33,327 nt of DNA, from positions 1 through 33,327 of the forward strand of contig NZ_JAAKZY010000114.1 of NCBI RefSeq assembly GCF_011045015.1. The letters are read 5' to 3'. Origin of the DNA: Streptomyces scabichelini (lineage in GTDB: Bacteria > Actinomycetota > Actinomycetes > Streptomycetales > Streptomycetaceae). The stretch's first letter is position 1, and each line of letters starts with the position of its first letter. The notes beneath the pieces are model-generated. The model did no database searches, had not been told where the DNA came from, and was given only the letters and a program-made list of their open reading frames with translations. The translations under genes and the position numbers were made by a program. Of this stretch, positions 1 to 6,372 are shown piece by piece.

Positions 1-116
1 GGGTGGGGGTCTGCGCAGAGCTCACTTCTGAAGGGTATCCCTCGGCCCACGCCCCCCGGCCGCCCGATCCCCACCTCTGTATGGGTCGAGAACCTTCGGT
101 AGGTACGCTGCATCGC

Positions 117-1085
117 ATGCGTGCACTTCTCGTGGTCAATCCGGCAGCTACTACCACAAGCGCACGCACGCGTGACGTCTTGATCCATGCCCTGGCGAGC
201 GAGATGAAGCTCGAGGCGGTCACCACCGAGTACCGCGGGCACGCCCGGGACCTCGGCCGGCAGGCGGCGGAGAGCAAGGACATCGAACTGATCGTGGCCC
301 TCGGCGGCGACGGCACGGTCAACGAGGTCGTGAACGGTCTGCTGCACCAGGGCCCCGACCCCGACCGTCTGCCCCGCCTCGCCGTCGTCCCCGGCGGCTC
401 CACCAACGTCTTCGCCCGCGCTCTTGGTCTGCCCAACCACCCCGTGGAGGCCACCGGCGCCCTGCTCGACGCGCTGCGCGAGGGCCGGGAGCGCACGGTC
501 GGCCTGGGCCTCGCGGCGGGCACCGCCGGCACGGAGGACGAGGCGGTGCCGTCCCGCTGGTTCACGTTCTGCGCGGGCTTCGGCTTCGACGCGGGCGTGA
601 TAGGCCGGGTCGAGCAGCAGCGCGAGCGCGGCAAGCGCTCCACACACGCCCTTTATCTGCGTCAGGCGATGCGTCAGTTCCTGGGCGAGCCTCATCGCCG
701 GCACGGCACCCTCACGCTGGAGCGAACCGGTGAGGATCCGGTGTCCGATCTGGTGATGTCGATCGTCTGCAATACCTCGCCCTGGACGTATCTGGGTAAT
801 CGCCCGGTGTATGCGTCACCTAAGGCCTCGTTCGAAACCGGCCTGGACGTATTGGGCCTCAGCCGGATGTCCACGGCCGCGGTCGCCCGATATGCCACGC
901 AGTTGCTCACTTCGTCCCCCGAGCGGGGCCCTCACGGCAAGCACGCTTTGTCCCTGCATGATCTGACGGACTTCACCTTGCATTCGAAGGTGCCACTGCC
1001 CCTCCAGATGGACGGTGACCATCTGGGGCTGCGTACCAGCGTGACGTTCACAGGCGTTCGCCGTGCACTGCGTGTGATTGTGTGA
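117..1085 (+). CDS. Diacylglycerol kinase-family lipid kinase
   Basis: A 322-residue protein with the DAGK catalytic fold (DAGK_cat/YegS/BmrU family), which phosphorylates a lipid or sphingoid substrate with ATP. The glycine-rich nucleotide motif GGDGTVNEV is at residues 63-71 and the VPGGSTN loop, a variant of the usual PxGTxN, is at 91-97. A QMDGD motif near the C-terminus matches the family end. The frame stays open upstream to base 3, but the product begins naturally at MRALLVVNP, the first beta strand of the fold. The ATG has no Shine-Dalgarno sequence, and a TACGCT hexamer at 104-109 ends seven bases before it, which suggests a leaderless transcript (inference). It sits directly before wblE, and a DAGK-like gene also neighbours whiB1 in mycobacteria (from memory). 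Lipid substrate unknown. Confidence 0.88.
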   Translation: MRALLVVNPAATTTSARTRDVLIHALASEMKLEAVTTEYRGHARDLGRQAAESKDIELIVALGGDGTVNEVVNGLLHQGPDPDRLPRLAVVPGGSTNVFARALGLPNHPVEATGALLDALREGRERTVGLGLAAGTAGTEDEAVPSRWFTFCAGFGFDAGVIGRVEQQRERGKRSTHALYLRQAMRQFLGEPHRRHGTLTLERTGEDPVSDLVMSIVCNTSPWTYLGNRPVYASPKASFETGLDVLGLSRMSTAAVARYATQLLTSSPERGPHGKHALSLHDLTDFTLHSKVPLPLQMDGDHLGLRTSVTFTGVRRALRVIV

Positions 1086-1402
1086 GCAGAAGGGGCTAAA
1101 GTCCTTTCACTCGAACGTTTAGGCCAGGGTCCACCCCATGGAAGTACGGCTGTGACCTAGTCGACACCGAGGAATCAAAAAAAACTTTCCAGAAGGGGTT
1201 GTATCCGCCGCTGAGGTTTGCGAGTCTCTACGTGGCGCTCGGGACGGCCCGCACAATCGGCCCCACAGAGAGCCAGAACCCCTCCTCACTTCAAGGACCA
1301 CGCCAGTCCGTCTGGTAGTCGGCCCTTCACTTGTTGAGGGATTCGTGAAAGCGTTCACATTCACAAGCAACCCGCATGTAATACCAAGGAGAGGTAGCAG
1401 CC
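1086..1402. promoter_or_regulatory. wblE upstream region, no gene
   Basis: This 317-base gap holds no credible gene. Its 5' half contains a run of eight A residues (1177-1184), unusual in this GC-rich DNA. Its 3' half contains a Crp-like palindrome at 1344-1359, and the strong AAGGAG ribosome site of wblE lies at 1386-1391. No promoter hexamers could be assigned with confidence. Confidence 0.6.
1344..1359. promoter_or_regulatory. Candidate Crp-type operator upstream of wblE
   Basis: The sequence CGTGAAAGCGTTCACA is an inverted repeat that fits the actinobacterial CRP pattern TGTGA-N6-TCACA at nine of ten specified bases. It ends 43 bases before the wblE ATG. The M. tuberculosis orthologue whiB1 is known to be controlled by the CRP protein Rv3676, so conservation of control is plausible. 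Binding here is inferred from pattern only. Confidence 0.55.
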
Positions 1403-1660
1403 ATGGACTGGCGTCACAACGCCGTTTGCCGCGAGGAAGACCCCGAGCTGTTCTTCCCCATCGGCAACACCGGTCCTGCGCTGCTGCAGATCGAGGAAGC
1501 CAAGGCCGTCTGCCGCCGCTGCCCCGTCATGGAGCAGTGCCTGCAGTGGGCGCTCGAGTCCGGCCAGGACTCCGGCGTCTGGGGTGGTCTCAGCGAGGAC
1601 GAGCGCCGCGCCATGAAGCGCCGCGCCGCCCGCAACCGGGCCCGTCAGGCCTCCGCCTGA
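1403..1660 (+). CDS. wblE: WhiB-family iron-sulfur transcription factor WblE (WhiB1 orthologue)
   Basis: An 85-residue WhiB-like protein. The four cluster-binding cysteines are at residues 9, 37, 40 and 46 (CxxC at 37-40), followed by the GVWGG turn at 58-62 and a basic C-terminal tail rich in Arg and Lys that contacts DNA. The N-terminus MDWRHNAVC and the overall spacing match mycobacterial WhiB1 almost residue for residue, hence wblE rather than another Wbl paralogue. WhiB1 carries a nitric-oxide-sensitive [4Fe-4S] cluster and works with the primary sigma factor; it is essential in mycobacteria (established knowledge). The start is fixed by AAGGAG at 1386-1391. It converges with the PdtaS-like kinase, an arrangement also found in mycobacteria. 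Confidence 0.96.
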   Translation: MDWRHNAVCREEDPELFFPIGNTGPALLQIEEAKAVCRRCPVMEQCLQWALESGQDSGVWGGLSEDERRAMKRRAARNRARQASA

Positions 1661-1767
1661 CAACCCGCCCCGCAACAGCCTGAGCTTGGCGGCGCGTACG
1701 GCGAGTACGCATCTCCCGCCCCCGAGCCGCAGCGCGCAGTACCCCCCGATGCGTAGCACGAGCACTA

Positions 1768-1793
1768 GCCCTGGATCACAAGTGATCCAGGGC
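1768..1793. terminator. Bidirectional terminator between wblE and the sensor kinase
   Basis: A perfect 12-bp inverted repeat (arms 1768-1779 and 1782-1793) with a two-base centre lies between two convergent genes. In RNA the innermost pairs would open to give a small loop. It is followed by a short T-containing tract on the plus strand. Placement and symmetry support a shared terminator. Confidence 0.8.
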
Positions 1794-1832
1794 TCATTGC
1801 TGTGTGCGTCGGTGTGAGTTACGTGCGCCTGT

Positions 1833-1870
1833 GTGCGTTGCTTGTGCGCCCGGTGCGTTACTTGTGCGCC
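1833..1870. repeat. Direct repeat spanning the sensor-kinase stop codon
   Basis: Two 18-base copies, 1833-1850 and 1853-1870, differ at one position. The copy inside the gene carries the TAA stop and the last codons, while the other copy lies just downstream with TAA changed to CAA. A degraded third unit lies near 1818-1830. Confidence 0.8.
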
Positions 1871-3324
1871 TGCACCGGGACGTCCAGGATCACCCGCGTG
1901 CCGCGCTCGGGGGCCGGGACCATGTCGAACGTACCGCCCAACTCGCCCTCCACCAGGGTCCGTACGATCTGCAGGCCGAGGTTGCCCGAGCGCTGCGGGT
2001 CGAAGCCCTGCGGGAGGCCGATGCCGTCGTCCTGGACGGTGACCAGGAGGCGGGCGTCCTTGGTGGTGCCGCCGCGGACCGCCGAGACCTCGACGGTGCC
2101 GCGGTCGCCCTCGCGGAAGCCGTGTTCGAGCGCGTTCTGCAGGACTTCCGTGAGGACCATGGAGAGCGGGGTCGCGACCTCGGCGTCGAGTATGCCGAAG
2201 CGGCCGGTTCGCCGGCCCGTGACCTTGCCCGGCGAGATCTCGGCGACCATGGCGAGCACACGGTCGGCGATCTCGTCGAACTCCACGCGCTCGTCCAGGT
2301 TCTGAGACAGCGTCTCGTGCACGATCGCGATCGACCCGACGCGGCGTACGGCCTCTTCGAGGGCTTCGCGCCCCGTGTCGGAGTCGATACGGCGGGCCTG
2401 GAGCCGCAGCAGGGCCGCGACCGTCTGGAGGTTGTTCTTCACCCGGTGGTGGATCTCCCGGATGGTCGCGTCCTTGGTGATCAACTCGCGCTCGCGCCGG
2501 CGGAGTTCGGTGACGTCACGCAGGAGGACCAGTGAACCGACGCGGGTGCCCTTGGGTTTGAGCGGGATCGCGCGGAGCTGGATCACACCGTCATTGCTCT
2601 CGATCTCGAACTCGCGCGGCGCCCAGCCGCTGGCGACCTTGGCCAGGGCCTCGTCCACCGGGCCCCGGGACGGGGCGAGTTCGGCCGTGGTCTTGCCCAG
2701 ATGGTGGCCGACGAGGTCGACGGCCAGGCCGAGGCGGTGGTACGCGGACAACGCGTTCGGCGACGCGTACTGGACGAGGCCGTCCGCGTCGAGCCGGATC
2801 AGGCCGTCGCCCACCCGGGGCGAGGCGTCCATGTCGACCAGCTGGTTCGGGAACGGGAAGGAGCCCGCCGCGATCATCTGGGCGAGGTCGGACGCGCTCT
2901 GGAGATAGGTGAGTTCGAGCCGTGAGGGGGTGCGCACGGTGAGCAGGTTGGTGTTGCGGGCGATGACGCCCAGGACGCGCCCCTCCCTGCGTACGGGTAT
3001 GGACTCGACCCGTACGGGGACCTCCTCGCGCCACTCGGGGTCTCCCTCGCGCACGATCCGGCCCTCGTCCAGGGCGGCGTCCAGCATGGGGCGGCGGCCG
3101 CGCGGGACGAGGTGGCCGACCATGTCGTCCTGGTACGAGGTGGGGCCGGTGTTGGGCCGCATCTGGGCCACGGAGACATAGCGGGTGCCGTCGCGTGTGG
3201 GGACCCACAGGACGAGGTCGGCGAAGGAAAGATCGGAGAGGAGCTGCCACTCCGAGACCAGCAGATGGAGCCACTCGAGGTCGGAGTCACCGAGGGCGGT
3301 GTGCTGGCGGACGAGGTCGTTCAT
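1858..3324 (-). CDS. PdtaS-like sensor histidine kinase (GAF-PAS-HisKA_2-HATPase)
   Basis: A 488-residue cytosolic histidine kinase without membrane segments. The order is a GAF-like N-terminal sensor domain (about 1-150), a PAS domain (about 165-275), a HisKA_2 dimerisation domain with H-box IHHRVKNNLQ at 291-300, and a HATPase domain with N-box around 391-402 and a G1 motif DDGIGLP at 432-438. This matches PdtaS (Rv3220c), whose partner PdtaR is an ANTAR RNA-binding response regulator; no ANTAR gene lies in this window. Mycobacterial PdtaS is reported to sense small molecules through its GAF domain, so cyclic nucleotides or metals are possible ligands (inference). I chose the ATG at 3324 because homologues begin MNDLV; an in-frame ATG at 3363 would add 13 residues. 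Neither start has a good ribosome site. Direct repeats overlap the stop codon. Confidence 0.92.
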   Translation of the reverse strand: MNDLVRQHTALGDSDLEWLHLLVSEWQLLSDLSFADLVLWVPTRDGTRYVSVAQMRPNTGPTSYQDDMVGHLVPRGRRPMLDAALDEGRIVREGDPEWREEVPVRVESIPVRREGRVLGVIARNTNLLTVRTPSRLELTYLQSASDLAQMIAAGSFPFPNQLVDMDASPRVGDGLIRLDADGLVQYASPNALSAYHRLGLAVDLVGHHLGKTTAELAPSRGPVDEALAKVASGWAPREFEIESNDGVIQLRAIPLKPKGTRVGSLVLLRDVTELRRRERELITKDATIREIHHRVKNNLQTVAALLRLQARRIDSDTGREALEEAVRRVGSIAIVHETLSQNLDERVEFDEIADRVLAMVAEISPGKVTGRRTGRFGILDAEVATPLSMVLTEVLQNALEHGFREGDRGTVEVSAVRGGTTKDARLLVTVQDDGIGLPQGFDPQRSGNLGLQIVRTLVEGELGGTFDMVPAPERGTRVILDVPVQAHK

Positions 3325-3770
3325 GGAGGGCACAAGTGCGAGCGTACCTGGGCACTCGGACATGACCCGAAATCGTCGGCTTCGGGGGACCTCTTCACAG
3401 GTTCACAGGGCTCCTCACACGGCCCCGGAAACACCCGCGGGCCGCGGCGCCTGAGAGGGACCCTCAACCCTCCCGGCACCGCAGCCCGGAGCAGCATCGG
3501 CCGTGGGGTGTGCGGCCCCGGTCGGCCGAAGGATGAGGAGCCGGCGCAGTCAGGGCAGAGAGCCCCGGTTCCTCGGTCCGTCTTCCTGTGCGGGGAAGAC
3601 GGAGGCTTGGTCGGTCAGAGCTTGATCATTCAGTTGCATGCTCAAGCTTTGTCTACACATTGTGGACTAGACCACTCACGCCTGTCCATGCGTTGGCAGT
3701 TGTTTGTTGTTGTCTCTTTATCCAACAACCTCACGCCCACTTTCCACCACGCAGCCTAACCCCGAACGGC
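3325..3770. other. 446-base intergenic region with orphan dre and hairpins
   Basis: No credible protein gene was found between the sensor-kinase start and the TetR stop. The stretch near 3610-3730 is markedly more AT-rich than its surroundings. It contains a dre-like operator (3661-3676), a 7-bp inverted repeat (3619-3625 with 3642-3648), a perfect 10-bp hairpin (3577-3586 with 3594-3603), and a GTTGTTG/CAACAAC hairpin (3706-3712 with 3723-3729) just beyond the TetR gene. Confidence 0.7.
3661..3676. promoter_or_regulatory. DasR operator (dre) with no assigned gene
   Basis: TGTGGACTAGACCACT matches the DasR-responsive element consensus ACTGGTCTAGACCAGT at the CTAGACCA core and in the left TGG. 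The element lies 337 bases upstream of the sensor-kinase ATG and about 95 bases beyond the TetR stop, so it sits on no obvious gene promoter. It is as good a match as the dre sites at dasA and dasR in this window. Confidence 0.75.
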
Positions 3771-4430
3771 TCACGAGCGGGGCCAGATTGTCAGGGCAAG
3801 TCCGGCGAGCGCCTCCAGTTCTTCTTTGGTGGCTCCGTCGCGGGCCTGCTGGGACATGCCCTGGATCATGGCTCCGACGTGCCGGGCGAGGGCTGCGGCG
3901 TCGACGTCCGCGGGCAGCTCACCTGCGGCGATGCCGGCTCTTATACGGCTCTCTATGGCGGCGATGTTGGCGTTGCGCCGCTCGCGCAGGGACTCCTCCA
4001 CCTCGGGGGTGGTGCAGTTGGTCGCCGCGTGGATGACGAGGCAGCCTCGCGGGCGGCCCGGCTCGGTGTACTCGGCCGCCGCCTCGCGCAGCATCCGTTC
4101 CACCGCGGCGCGGGCCGTCGGCTCCTCGACGAGGGCCCGGTCGCCGAACGAGCCGTACCTCGCGCCGTACTCGCGCACGACCTCGCCGAAGAGCGAACGC
4201 TTGTCGCCGAAGGCCGCGTACAGGCTGGGGGCGCCGATGCCCATGACCTTGGTGAGATCGGAGACCGAGGTCGCTTCGTAGCCCCGCTCCCAGAAGGCGA
4301 GGATCGCCTTCTCCAGCGCGGTCTCGCGGTCGAAGGACCGGGGGCGGCCGCGATGCTTGGCCCGGCCGCGGCTTGCGTCCGGCGTGGCCTGCGGTTTCGT
4401 CTCGCGGTCGGTCTCGGGTTTCGTCACCAT
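3771..4430 (-). CDS. TetR/AcrR-family transcriptional repressor
   Basis: A 219-residue TetR-type regulator. After a polar N-terminal extension of about 27 residues, the helix-turn-helix occupies roughly 33-78, with the typical signature ATSVSDLTKVMGIGAPSLYAAFGDK. The C-terminal ligand-binding domain contains two cysteines (CLVIHAATNC) of the kind seen in subfamilies that sense electrophiles or small hydrophobic ligands; the ligand is unknown. It is divergent from an SDR oxidoreductase across 95 bases, so it probably represses that gene and itself. A TATAAA hexamer on this strand (4443-4438) lies seven bases before the ATG, which suggests a leaderless message. Confidence 0.9.
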   Translation of the reverse strand: MVTKPETDRETKPQATPDASRGRAKHRGRPRSFDRETALEKAILAFWERGYEATSVSDLTKVMGIGAPSLYAAFGDKRSLFGEVVREYGARYGSFGDRALVEEPTARAAVERMLREAAAEYTEPGRPRGCLVIHAATNCTTPEVEESLRERRNANIAAIESRIRAGIAAGELPADVDAAALARHVGAMIQGMSQQARDGATKEELEALAGLALTIWPRS

Positions 4431-4438
4431 GGGTTCAT

Positions 4439-4507
4439 TTTATAGCGGGCACTAGAGAAATGTCGGCGGCCTGTTGTACGGTCTTTTCTGTAGCGACCGC
4501 TAGAGAA
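4439..4507. promoter_or_regulatory. Candidate TetR operators in the divergent promoter
   Basis: Two related elements lie in the divergent gap. The segment 4487-4506 is an inverted repeat of pattern TCT-N-TAGCG-N2-CGCTA-N-AGA, with eight of ten half-site bases matching. A second, more degenerate copy at 4439-4458 shares TAGCG and CTAGAGA with it. One copy overlaps the TetR gene's TATAAA box and the other is just upstream of the SDR ribosome site. These positions fit autorepression and control of the SDR. Confidence 0.6.
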
Positions 4508-4525
4508 TTTTGGAGGGGCGTCGGC

Positions 4526-5278
4526 ATGGGCGTGCTTGCGGGCAGGACGGCACTGGTGACGGGTGGCAGCAGGGGTATCGGGCGGGGTATCGCCGAGCGG
4601 CTGGGGCGCGACGGGGCGCGGGTCGGGGTGCACTACGGGCGCAATGAGGCGGCGGCGAAGGAGACGGTCGCCGCGATCGAGGCGACGGGCGGATCGGCGT
4701 TCGCGATCGGGGTCGAGCTGGGACTGCCGGGGGACGCCGAGGCCCTGTGGGAGAAGTTCGACCGGCACGCGGACGGACTGGACATCCTGGTGAACAACGC
4801 CGGGATCGGAACGTCACGTCCGCTCGGGGAGATCGACGAGGAGGAGTACGACAGGGTCTTCGCGGTGAACGTGAAGTCCCCGCACTTCATCGTCAAGCAC
4901 GGCCTCGGCCGGCTGCGGGACGGCGGCCGGGTCATCAACATCTCCTCGGGGCTCGCGCGGACCGCGGTGATGCCCGACAAGATGGCGTACGCGATGACGA
5001 AGGGAGCCCTGGACGTCTTCACCCGGGACCTGTCCAAGGTGCTGGGCCCGCGGGGGATCACGGTGAACTCCGTGGCGCCGGGCATCATCGACACGGACAA
5101 CACCGCCGAGCTCCTGCACGCGAGCGAGGACGCGTGGGCACAGGCCGCGGCGATATCGGCGCTGGGCCGGGTGGGGGCGCCGGCCGATGTGGCGGACGCG
5201 GTGGCGTTCCTGGCGTCGGACGGTGGCCGGTGGATCACGGGGAGCTGGGTGGATGCGACGGGAGGTTCACTGACTTGA
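4526..5278 (+). CDS. SDR-family NAD(P)-dependent oxidoreductase
   Basis: A 250-residue classical short-chain dehydrogenase/reductase. The cofactor motif TGGSRGIG is at 12-19, NNAG at 90-93, and the catalytic triad is a Ser at 140-141 with Tyr155 and Lys159 in YAMTK. A hydrophobic C-terminus ending in a DATGG motif is typical of FabG-like enzymes. The ATG at 4526 follows a GGAGGGG ribosome site at 4512-4518. The next in-frame start upstream lies inside the TetR gene and is rejected. It is paired with the divergent TetR gene, so expression is probably induced by that regulator's ligand. Substrate cannot be named. Confidence 0.92.
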   Translation: MGVLAGRTALVTGGSRGIGRGIAERLGRDGARVGVHYGRNEAAAKETVAAIEATGGSAFAIGVELGLPGDAEALWEKFDRHADGLDILVNNAGIGTSRPLGEIDEEEYDRVFAVNVKSPHFIVKHGLGRLRDGGRVINISSGLARTAVMPDKMAYAMTKGALDVFTRDLSKVLGPRGITVNSVAPGIIDTDNTAELLHASEDAWAQAAAISALGRVGAPADVADAVAFLASDGGRWITGSWVDATGGSLT

Positions 5279-5316
5279 CCTGCCCCCTTCTCCTGCCGGG
5301 AAGACGACTCTGCTAG

Positions 5317-5332
5317 ATTGGTCTAAACCACA
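5317..5332. promoter_or_regulatory. DasR operator (dre) upstream of nagB
   Basis: ATTGGTCTAAACCACA fits the dre consensus with the central TGGTCTA and ACCA intact. It lies 75 bases before the nagB start codon. DasR control of nagB is established in S. coelicolor; glucosamine-6-phosphate is the signal that releases DasR, so the enzyme consuming the inducer is under the same regulator. Confidence 0.9.
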
Positions 5333-5407
5333 GATGCCTCCCCCCGATCCCAGTTGAGTCCCCTCTCTTCAGATCTCCTCAGATCTCTTCAGAACGGCAG
5401 GCCCAGC

Positions 5408-6193
5408 GTGGAAGTTGTCATCGTTCCGGACGCCGCGGCGGGTGGCGAGCTCATCGCCGAGGCCATGGCGGAGCTGCTCCGGCGCAAGCCCGACGCCCTG
5501 CTCGGTGTGGCGACCGGCTCCACTCCGCTGCCCATCTACGAGGCGCTGGCGGCGAAGGCGGGCGCCGGGGCCGTGGATGTCTCACGGGCGCGAATAGCGC
5601 AGCTCGACGAGTACGTGGGGCTGCCGGCCGAGCATCCCGAGTCGTACCGTTCCGTGCTGCGGCGTGAGGTGCTGGAGCCGCTGGGCCTCGACCCCGGTGC
5701 GTTCATGGGGCCGGACGGGACGGCGTCGGACGTGCAGGCCGCATGCGAGGCGTACGACAAGGCGCTCGCCGAGGCCGGCGGGGTGGACCTCCAGTTGCTC
5801 GGCATAGGGACCGACGGGCACATCGGGTTCAACGAGCCGTGCTCGTCGCTCGCTTCACGTACGCGGATCAAGACGCTGACCGAGCAGACCCGCGTCGACA
5901 ACGCGCGGTTCTTCGGGGGTGACATCGGGCAGGTCCCGCATCACGTCATCACCCAGGGGATCGGGACGATCCTGGAGGCACGGCATCTGGTGCTGCTCGC
6001 CACGGGTGAGGGCAAGGCGGACGCCGTCGCGGCGACCGTCGAGGGGCCCATCGCCGCGGTGTGCCCCGCCTCGGCGCTCCAGCTGCATCCGCACGCCACG
6101 GTCGTCGTGGACGAGGCGGCCGCGTCCAAGCTGAAGTTCGCGGAGTACTTCCGGCACACCTATGCCAACAAGCCGGAGTGGCAGGGCATTTAG
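5408..6193 (+). CDS. nagB: Glucosamine-6-phosphate deaminase NagB
   Basis: A 261-residue enzyme converting glucosamine-6-phosphate to fructose-6-phosphate plus ammonia, the step that moves aminosugars into glycolysis. Family motifs are all present: the phosphate loop ATGSTPLPIYEAL starting near residue 35, LDEYVGL (Asp67, Glu68), and GTDGHIGFNEP at 134-144 with the active-site Asp136, His138 and Glu143. The GTG at 5408 is chosen because the protein then begins VEVVIVPDAA, as Streptomyces NagB does; the upstream in-frame ATG at 5354 lies in the leader. The dre at 5317-5332 puts it in the DasR regulon. It converges with dasD across a strong terminator. Confidence 0.97.
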   Translation: MEVVIVPDAAAGGELIAEAMAELLRRKPDALLGVATGSTPLPIYEALAAKAGAGAVDVSRARIAQLDEYVGLPAEHPESYRSVLRREVLEPLGLDPGAFMGPDGTASDVQAACEAYDKALAEAGGVDLQLLGIGTDGHIGFNEPCSSLASRTRIKTLTEQTRVDNARFFGGDIGQVPHHVITQGIGTILEARHLVLLATGEGKADAVAATVEGPIAAVCPASALQLHPHATVVVDEAAASKLKFAEYFRHTYANKPEWQGI

Positions 6194-6194
6194 G

Positions 6195-6241
6195 CGCGAG
6201 GTCAATTCAGGGCGAGGACATTTCAGCACGAGGGCGTTCAG
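6195..6241. repeat. Three imperfect 16-base repeats after nagB
   Basis: Units at 6195-6210, 6211-6226 and 6227-6241 share a CGAGG core and a TTCAG end. They begin two bases after the nagB stop codon and precede the terminator hairpin. Confidence 0.65.
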
Positions 6242-6256
6242 GGCGTGCGAAACGTA

Positions 6257-6296
6257 CGAAGGTGCCGGGTCCCTCGCGGGGGACCCGGCACCTTCG
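6257..6296. terminator. Bidirectional terminator between nagB and dasD
   Basis: A perfect 17-bp inverted repeat (6257-6273 with 6280-6296) with a six-base loop lies between two convergent genes. It is one of the strongest hairpins in the window and probably ends both the nagB and the das transcripts. Confidence 0.88.
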
Positions 6297-6299
6297 CTC

Positions 6300-6348
6300 G
6301 TCACTTGTCACTTCTCGTTTGTCGCTTGTCGCTTGTCGCTTGTCGTTT
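6300..6348. repeat. Heptamer tandem repeat (GTCGCTT family, seven units)
   Basis: Seven consecutive 7-base units run from 6300: two GTCACTT, one CTCGTTT, three exact GTCGCTT and one GTCGTTT. They lie between the terminator and the end of dasD, so they do not change a protein. Copy number is likely to vary between strains (inference). Confidence 0.85.
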
Positions 6349-6372
6349 GTGTGAGTGAGCGCGGCAGGCGGC

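Noticed and set aside
1171..1200. SigR-like promoter (GGAAT and GTT) before wblE
   Set aside because: The distance between the two elements is 22 bases, not the 18 of SigR promoters.
3588..4445. Plus-strand frame starting near the orphan dre
   Set aside because: It runs antisense through the TetR gene and has no ribosome site or domain, so it is not the target of the dre.
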